In this document: positions 59,680 to 64,000 of the stretch, piece after piece | Numbering within the stretch: the first letter of the stretch is position 1 | How the letters are laid out: every line of letters starts with the position of its first letter | NCBI RefSeq assembly: GCF_959029255.1 | Contig: NZ_CAUFUE010000018.1 | Location: 43,045 to 107,044, forward strand | Source: an uncultured Bacteroides sp. | GTDB lineage: Bacteria > Bacteroidota > Bacteroidia > Bacteroidales > Bacteroidaceae | Direction of reading: 5' to 3' | DNA length: 64,000 nucleotides | Program-made: the position numbers and the translations under genes | The notes under the pieces: model-generated | Told to the model about the DNA's origin: nothing | The model's input: the letters and a program-made list of their open reading frames with translations, nothing else | Database searches by the model: none

Positions 59680-60696
59680 TTAAATGGGCATCTCCGTCAC
59701 TGTCTCGTCTCCCCATTCGTCCACGTCGGCGTTGAAGCCCGAATCCGTACTTCCCGAAGGTTTTACATCGGGTAGCGGTTCAGTTCCCGCAGCTTCCAGA
59801 TATAGAGTGATGATACCGCTTCCATCTGTGCTTTCCTGTACTTTGACATTGCCTATCTGCTGCTCCACTATGGTTTTGTCGTCTACTAGAAGGGCTTGTA
59901 GGGTGACGTGTGTTGCCACTTCCGGGTCGAAGCCGAACAAGTTGAGTGTTCCCGTCAGTGTGCCGTCCTTCCGTGAACCTTCGTTCAGGGTCACATCTTT
60001 CATGGTAAATTCCTGTATTCCCAGTTCATTACCCGTGCTGCCGTCGTGCAAGAAAATGGATAGGGGTACTCCGTTCAGCCTGCATGTTGCCTGCCGCAGG
60101 TTGTTGATGCCTTGTATGTGCAGTTGTACCTGCACTTTCCTTGTAAGTAGCTTAGGTGTAAACTTTATCCGGCAAGCTCCTTCAGGACAAGTCACCGTAC
60201 GCGACGCGGCGGGGGCATAATTTCCCAGCATATTCTCCGTTACCTCAAAATCCCGTATCATGGCGGAAGCCAGTTTATCGGGGGCTGCGGTAATGATGCG
60301 CGTTCCTGTGCGCACCTCTGTCTGTTTGGCGTAGGCTTCAAGTGTCTCTAATGATTCTTCGCCCCGGAAAAGTAGATTTCTGAAGTCGTCGAAGGAACGG
60401 TTGAACAGGATTGCGTCATATTTCCCCCGTGACAGTCTCACGGTGATTCGCTCCCGTTCTCCCATTAATACCACTTGCGGTTTGCCGCCATCCTTGGGAT
60501 ATATGATGAGCGTGGCTCCATAGCTTTCTTCTTCTTCGAGGTCTGCCCGGCGCCAGTCTGCTGTTATGGAGATTTCCGACTCCATATAGTAGGTCAGCTC
60601 CCTACGTTCGCAGGATGTTGTCAGCACCAGCATGCATAGAGCTGGTAGCCATGCATGTTTCATCCTAAATGCCATATTATTTATTCTTCTCAGCAT
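59680..60696 (-). CDS. DUF5119 lipoprotein (fimbrial accessory, Mfa2/FimB-like)
   Basis: A 338-residue lipoprotein; ATG 60663 (MKHAWLPALCMLVLTTSCER) gives the best signal peptide, but upstream ATGs at 60675 and 60696 are in frame. The mature start ERRELTYYMESEISITADW and the RRADLEEEESYGATLIIYPKD stretch fit the DUF5119 family, often next to fimbrillins and DUF3575 porins. Likely anchors or starts the fibre. Confidence 0.83.
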   Translation of the reverse strand: MLRRINNMAFRMKHAWLPALCMLVLTTSCERRELTYYMESEISITADWRRADLEEEESYGATLIIYPKDGGKPQVVLMGERERITVRLSRGKYDAILFNRSFDDFRNLLFRGEESLETLEAYAKQTEVRTGTRIITAAPDKLASAMIRDFEVTENMLGNYAPAASRTVTCPEGACRIKFTPKLLTRKVQVQLHIQGINNLRQATCRLNGVPLSIFLHDGSTGNELGIQEFTMKDVTLNEGSRKDGTLTGTLNLFGFDPEVATHVTLQALLVDDKTIVEQQIGNVKVQESTDGSGIITLYLEAAGTEPLPDVKPSGSTDSGFNADVDEWGDETVTEMPI

Positions 60697-60718
60697 TGTG
60701 TTTTCTTTTCATTTATAT

Positions 60719-61090
60719 TCAGCAGTCGGTCAAGTTGATTTCCGACAGATACAGGCGTGTCATGTGGTTAATCACTCCCAGTTTCTGAGCCACCTTTCCG
60801 TAGCGGATGTAAAACTCCTCGGTAGTGGGATAGTTACAGTTCAAGTGTTCTCCTGTCGCTTCGAGTACATCAAGCAATGATACCTCTATTAACGGTCGGC
60901 ACAGTGTATAAGAGTTTTCATTTTCGACAGATGCCCCCGGCGTACGGCATATCAGTTTTCTCTGTTCCAGCCTTGCCAACAGCGTAACCAGTTCGTCCGG
61001 TGATATTTCATGACTTTCTACAGCCGTAGTTTCTCCGGAAGCTATGTCGTGCAGAACTGCAATTGCTTTTTGAGTGAGTAGTGTAAGCAT
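60719..61090 (-). CDS. Rrf2-like winged-helix protein
   Basis: A 123-residue protein with the layout of an Rrf2-type regulator. MLTLLTQKAIAVLHDIA begins helix 1, SPDELVTLLARLEQRKLI gives the recognition region, and NSYTLCRPLIEVSLLDVLEA matches the wing and following helix of Rrf2 proteins (usual GGYrL.. and I-L-DVleA). There is no Cys cluster for an Fe-S centre. It lies inside the fimbrial operon, 31 bp after the OmpA-DUF3575 gene, and could feed back on it. Confidence 0.72.
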   Translation of the reverse strand: MLTLLTQKAIAVLHDIASGETTAVESHEISPDELVTLLARLEQRKLICRTPGASVENENSYTLCRPLIEVSLLDVLEATGEHLNCNYPTTEEFYIRYGKVAQKLGVINHMTRLYLSEINLTDC

Positions 61091-61121
61091 GGGGTGATGT
61101 TTTGTGATTTATGATAAATGT

Positions 61122-62501
61122 TTAATGATTAATGTCAGTATCGAGCGTTTTCCTTCTTTTCATTTTTAATTTCTTTGATATCATCCACACCAACGATATT
61201 TTGAGCTTTGTCGGTCCAAACCACGTATAGTTCCCGTTTTCCAGCCAAAGCAAAGTTTTGTAATTATCCCGTGCGTGATAGTGACGATAATCAGTGCGTA
61301 GCAACCCGATACCGATATTATACTCCAGACGCAGGTTTTGCGTTATTTTGTGCGCATACCCATAGCTTAGCCCTGAAGCGATGAAGAATTCTCCCTGATA
61401 TCCGTTACGGTCCCATTGCAGGTCATATTTTCCTCCTCCGGCATACAGTCCAAGGAAGTGTCCGGTCAGTACTTCTTGTTTATTCCGCTTGCCCAACCAG
61501 AATCTTCCTTCCAGCCCTCCCATGAGTATTTGTAGACAATACTTATTGTCTTTCATCAGCCACCAGGGGAACATATATTCCGCATTGAGCGACCATTGTT
61601 TTCCCAAGGGTAGTTCCAATTCAATGTTCGGCATTATGGCTGCATCAAATAGCAGATTTGTTTTCACAGCAAACAGTGGACGTCTGGGAATATTCCTTTC
61701 TCTCTTTCGACATCTGTCCTCCGCTGGCATCTCGTGTTCTTTCTCCGTTGTCATCTGATGTCTTTCTCCTGCTGCCGTCCTGAACGAAGTCGAAAAATCT
61801 CCTCCCTCAATGTATTCAAAGGAAGATATATTTCTCTTTTTCTCAACATCACAGAGCGAGTTTGCCACGGGCTTTCCCGACTTCGGATGTTTCATGGGGC
61901 GTACATACACTGTACAAACTGAAGCATTACGCAAATCCGGTAATACGCGTCTCGATAAATACCGATAGGGTATACCCTCATTCAGCTTTTTCAGCAGTTT
62001 TCCTTTGTCCATGTTCGTGGTATTTAACGCCAGTATTTGCAGGATTTCACTACGGCAAGGGATAAGGGTGTCGTTTTCTACAGTTTCTTGTAGTTCTTCC
62101 CAGTTTTCCGCGTGTGAGGAAGTTTGTATTCGTTGTTGGTTCAGTTCGGGATACTTCCATATCAGATATCCTTTTACGGCATGCGCACGCTTCAGTGCCA
62201 GTTTCCGGTTATATACAGGATTTCCTTCGGGTGATGTAAACGCTTTGATTTGTATGGAGTCTATTCTTGATACAAAAAGACTGTCTGCAAAAAGCTTCTG
62301 CATAGCCGACAGAACTTTTTGGTTATCCCTGTATCCGTAATCTACCAGAGATCGGTCGAAACGGAAGTATAACACAAGTTCCGTTTTTTCTTTCTCGATT
62401 GTGCCAAAATCCTCCACCGGTTCATTTTGCACTTCCTGTGAAAAGATTGAAAGTGGCGTACTTCCCAGCAATCCTATGACTATCAGATGTTTCAGGCTCA
62501 T
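61122..62501 (-). CDS. OmpA-like/DUF3575 outer-membrane protein
   Basis: A 459-residue exported protein from ATG 62501 (signal MSLKHLIVIGLLGSTPLSIFS). The first half (about 40-215) is OmpA-like (ELVLYFRFDRSLVDYGYRDN, IQIKAFTSPEGNPVYNRKLA). A linker about 220-275 contains a translated dispersed repeat. The second half is the DUF3575 beta-barrel (FAVKTNLLFDAAIMPNIELE ... FGPTKLKISLVW). The open frame goes on upstream to 62621 but that part lies in the invertible promoter region and is rejected. First gene of the operon. Confidence 0.85.
   Translation of the reverse strand: MSLKHLIVIGLLGSTPLSIFSQEVQNEPVEDFGTIEKEKTELVLYFRFDRSLVDYGYRDNQKVLSAMQKLFADSLFVSRIDSIQIKAFTSPEGNPVYNRKLALKRAHAVKGYLIWKYPELNQQRIQTSSHAENWEELQETVENDTLIPCRSEILQILALNTTNMDKGKLLKKLNEGIPYRYLSRRVLPDLRNASVCTVYVRPMKHPKSGKPVANSLCDVEKKRNISSFEYIEGGDFSTSFRTAAGERHQMTTEKEHEMPAEDRCRKRERNIPRRPLFAVKTNLLFDAAIMPNIELELPLGKQWSLNAEYMFPWWLMKDNKYCLQILMGGLEGRFWLGKRNKQEVLTGHFLGLYAGGGKYDLQWDRNGYQGEFFIASGLSYGYAHKITQNLRLEYNIGIGLLRTDYRHYHARDNYKTLLWLENGNYTWFGPTKLKISLVWMISKKLKMKRRKTLDTDINH
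61770..61802. repeat. Dispersed TCCTGAACGAAGTCGAAAAATC repeat inside the OmpA-DUF3575 gene
   Basis: CCGTCCTGAACGAAGTCGAA followed by AAATCTCCTCCCTC matches the centre of the element at 6414-6688 (CATCCTGAGCGAAGTCGAAG). In frame it is read as GGDFSTSFRTAA in the linker between the two domains. Confidence 0.65.
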
Positions 62502-62539
62502 ATATTTTGTTCGTTTGTTTGCTTTGAACGCCAAAAAGT

Positions 62540-62764
62540 GTTTTTTAAACGTTCGATTAAAAAACACTTTAAAAAAATCTTTTCCAATCCGTTTTTTATT
62601 CGGATAATTGAATGAAATCACTAATTTTATTTTTTACATAATGACCTATAAATTAGGATAGTGTGATATTTTGAATAAAATATTTAATTTTATATTTATA
62701 ATAATAATTTGTAGTTTTCAAAAAACTCTTTATCTTTGTAAAATCAATCGAACGTTTAAAAAAC
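62540..62764. promoter_or_regulatory. Invertible promoter segment (phase switch), shown in OFF orientation
   Basis: 19-bp perfect inverted repeats, 62540-62558 (GTTTTTTAAACGTTCGATT) and 62746-62764, flank 187 bp. Inside, TTTG (62708-62711), 19 bp, TATCTTTG (62731-62738) is a perfect promoter reading rightward, away from the operon. Inversion would place the same box at about 62566-62573 reading into the OmpA-DUF3575 gene. The core AAACGTTCG resembles the site recalled for the Mpi-type serine invertase of B. fragilis. No invertase gene is in the window. Confidence 0.8.
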
Positions 62765-63233
62765 GCCTCCTATTTCTGAGAAATATTATTTACACGAAAC
62801 AGTGATTTTATTCGCTCCGTTTTCATCTTTCATCTTTATTCTGTATATGTAATAGTACATGTGTGTACGCTTTATTCGTACGTGATTTTTTCTTTTTTTA
62901 TGATTAAATTTTCCGTTATTAAGTATAGAGGGATATCGGAGTAGTATATATTGGGGGTAGGGGATGTCGAAATTTTGAAAAAACATCTCAGCATTATTTG
63001 CGCTCATTTTGCCACTTTGCATTGCCCGCGTCCTGAGAATCGTGTATTTCTACCCATTGGTGTGTGCGGGCGGAAATACGCGAGTGAAAATCCATATCTT
63101 CTTCACAAATAGCGGAATATAGAAATATGTACAATTCAAATAGACGGAAAATAGCCGGGTGTCCGTGTGAAAATACTCTTTTTCCGGAAGAGAAAGGGCG
63201 CTCTCACGAGAAATATTCATCTTCCCCGGGAGA

Positions 63234-63321
63234 GAAGTTAACATCCGTCGTTCCAGAAGTTAACGTCCCTCGCGCCGGAAGTTAACATCCCTCGTGTGGG
63301 AAGTTAATATCCCTCCTTCGG
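63234..63321. repeat. Four 22-bp tandem repeats with GAAGTTAACATCC core
   Basis: Units start at 63234, 63256, 63278 and 63300: GAAGTTAACATCCGTCG, GAAGTTAACGTCCCTCG, GAAGTTAACATCCCTCG, GAAGTTAATATCCCTCC, each followed by five variable bases. One fainter unit precedes the array. Confidence 0.78.
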
Positions 63322-63626
63322 GAAATGTAAAATCTGCGGATATTCAGTAAAAACATTGCGTATTTATGCTGTAAATCGTACGTTTTAGCTCTATTTCGGG
63401 CTTTTCGAAAAAAGGTATGTGTCAGCTAAATGGGTGATGTGAAGACGGAAGGTGTTCGAAATGTGCTGTTTTGTAATCAATATGACAGATTGGCGTAACC
63501 CGGCCTTAGCTTTAGTTGTATCAAATCAATCCCCACTTACATATTCACTGCCCCTAAATATTCCGGATGATTTGAGGGACTTTCAACAGTCTTTTGAAAG
63601 GTGTTAAAAGGACATCAGGAATGAAT

Positions 63627-63885
63627 TAACGTGAATTCGGTATAAGAAATGACTTGTTACAGACTGGTTTTGATTTACTCTTTTTAGGCACGGATCACAC
63701 GAATTTCACGGATTCTTTATTTATCAATTATATAACGCAGCCTTAAAATCCGTGTCGTCCGCATAATTCGTGCCTAAAAAATTAAAACCTCTGTGACCTC
63801 TGTGTCCTCTGTGGTGAAAGAAATATTAAATTCCATTCAAGTTATAGGCTGGTTCTTATTACAATCGAATTCACGTTAAATTAAA
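63627..63885. repeat. MITE-like element with TTAACGTGAATTCG ends around nested repeats
   Basis: TTAACGTGAATTCG near 63626-63639 is inverted at about 63871-63885 (CGAATTCACGTTAA), with partly conserved flanks inside. Between them, TTTTTAGGCACGGATCACAC faces ATAATTCGTGCCTAAAAA, followed by CCTCTGTGTCCTCTGTGGTG, modules shared with the elements at 2806, 49140 and 56264. Confidence 0.65.
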
Positions 63886-64000
63886 AAATCGCATTTCGTT
63901 TTGTGTTAACGGTGTAAAACGCTCACAAAGTGATTTGAGAAAGACCTTTTCGTGCGTGCGTGTAGCGCGCGCCACGCGCACGCATATTATATAATGTATA

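Larger units (their letters stand above)
62765..64000. other. 1.2 kb without a convincing gene
   Basis: Two short minus-strand frames (62786-63022 and 63050-63244) lack family resemblance and ribosome sites, and I do not call them. The stretch contains a 22-bp tandem repeat at 63234, an inverted-repeat element at 63627-63885 and a GC-rich imperfect palindrome (GCGTGCGTGTAGCGCGCGCC and on) near 63955. The promoter of the OFF-oriented switch would transcribe into it. Confidence 0.5.

Noticed and set aside
62786..63244. Two short minus-strand frames in the right-hand gap
   Set aside because: No ribosome site, no similarity I recognise, and one runs into the 22-bp repeat.

Overview
The window is chromosomal DNA from a member of the Bacteroidales, almost certainly genus Bacteroides. 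The evidence is the repeated Bacteroides-type promoter (TTTG, about 19 bp, TAnnTTTG) in front of many genes, lipoprotein genes with a Cys lipobox, fimbrillin/DUF5119/DUF3575 and LruC-domain proteins, the DUF4373/DUF4248/HU-like/amidase module and the gene order trpB-E-G-D-C-F-A. I cannot name the species. No rRNA, tRNA, CRISPR array or complete insertion sequence was seen.

Layout. 1-6400: 5' part of anaerobic ribonucleotide reductase nrdD, a MetE-like protein, a thioredoxin-fold lipoprotein, rpsP and an NhaC-type antiporter. 6700-12170: a hexuronate/KDG catabolic locus with uxaA and a LacI-type regulator on the minus strand, divergent from kdgK and kdgA on the plus strand. Paired operator-like palindromes lie in the divergent promoter region, and a four-helix-bundle gene flanked by inverted repeats sits between kdgK and kdgA. 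12240-12541: a candidate non-coding RNA with its own promoter and terminator.

12666-45029 is a large exopolysaccharide/surface glycan region in two convergent arms. The plus arm holds a miniature LruC lipoprotein, a membrane GT2, an asparagine-synthetase-like amidotransferase, a HEPN/MNT pair, a GT2 remnant, a phosphoethanolamine-transferase-like sulfatase-fold enzyme, a flippase and three glycosyltransferases. The minus arm holds two large LruC lipoproteins, a lone receiver protein, a receiver-fused sugar transferase, a short TolC-like protein, a Wzz/BY-kinase-like protein, a polymerase, a GT2, two GT4-type enzymes and an acetyltransferase. Between the arms lies a minus-strand phage-like module: DUF4373, primase-helicase, DUF4248, HU-like protein, a 33-residue 'smalltalk' protein and an amidase. 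An acyltransferase follows on the plus strand.

45281-54346: type I asparaginase, then the complete trp operon behind a leader peptide with three consecutive Trp codons and an intrinsic terminator, which is a classical attenuator layout. Nearly every junction in the trp operon is filled with short palindromic repeats, and one repeat lies in frame inside trpG. 54448-56161: small membrane and stress-type proteins. 56418-62501: a five-gene fimbrial/surface operon (OmpA-DUF3575 protein, Rrf2-like regulator, DUF5119 lipoprotein, two fimbrillin-type lipoproteins) behind a 187-bp segment bounded by 19-bp inverted repeats. That segment carries a consensus promoter now pointing away from the operon, as expected of a phase-variable switch in the OFF state. 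62765-64000 has no convincing gene but holds a 22-bp tandem repeat and a nested inverted-repeat element.

Recurrent themes are nested inverted repeats built from a few shared modules, degenerate tandem arrays of exactly 22 bp at three unrelated places, and a sharp drop in GC content inside both glycan arms that suggests horizontal replacement of the glycosyltransferase genes.
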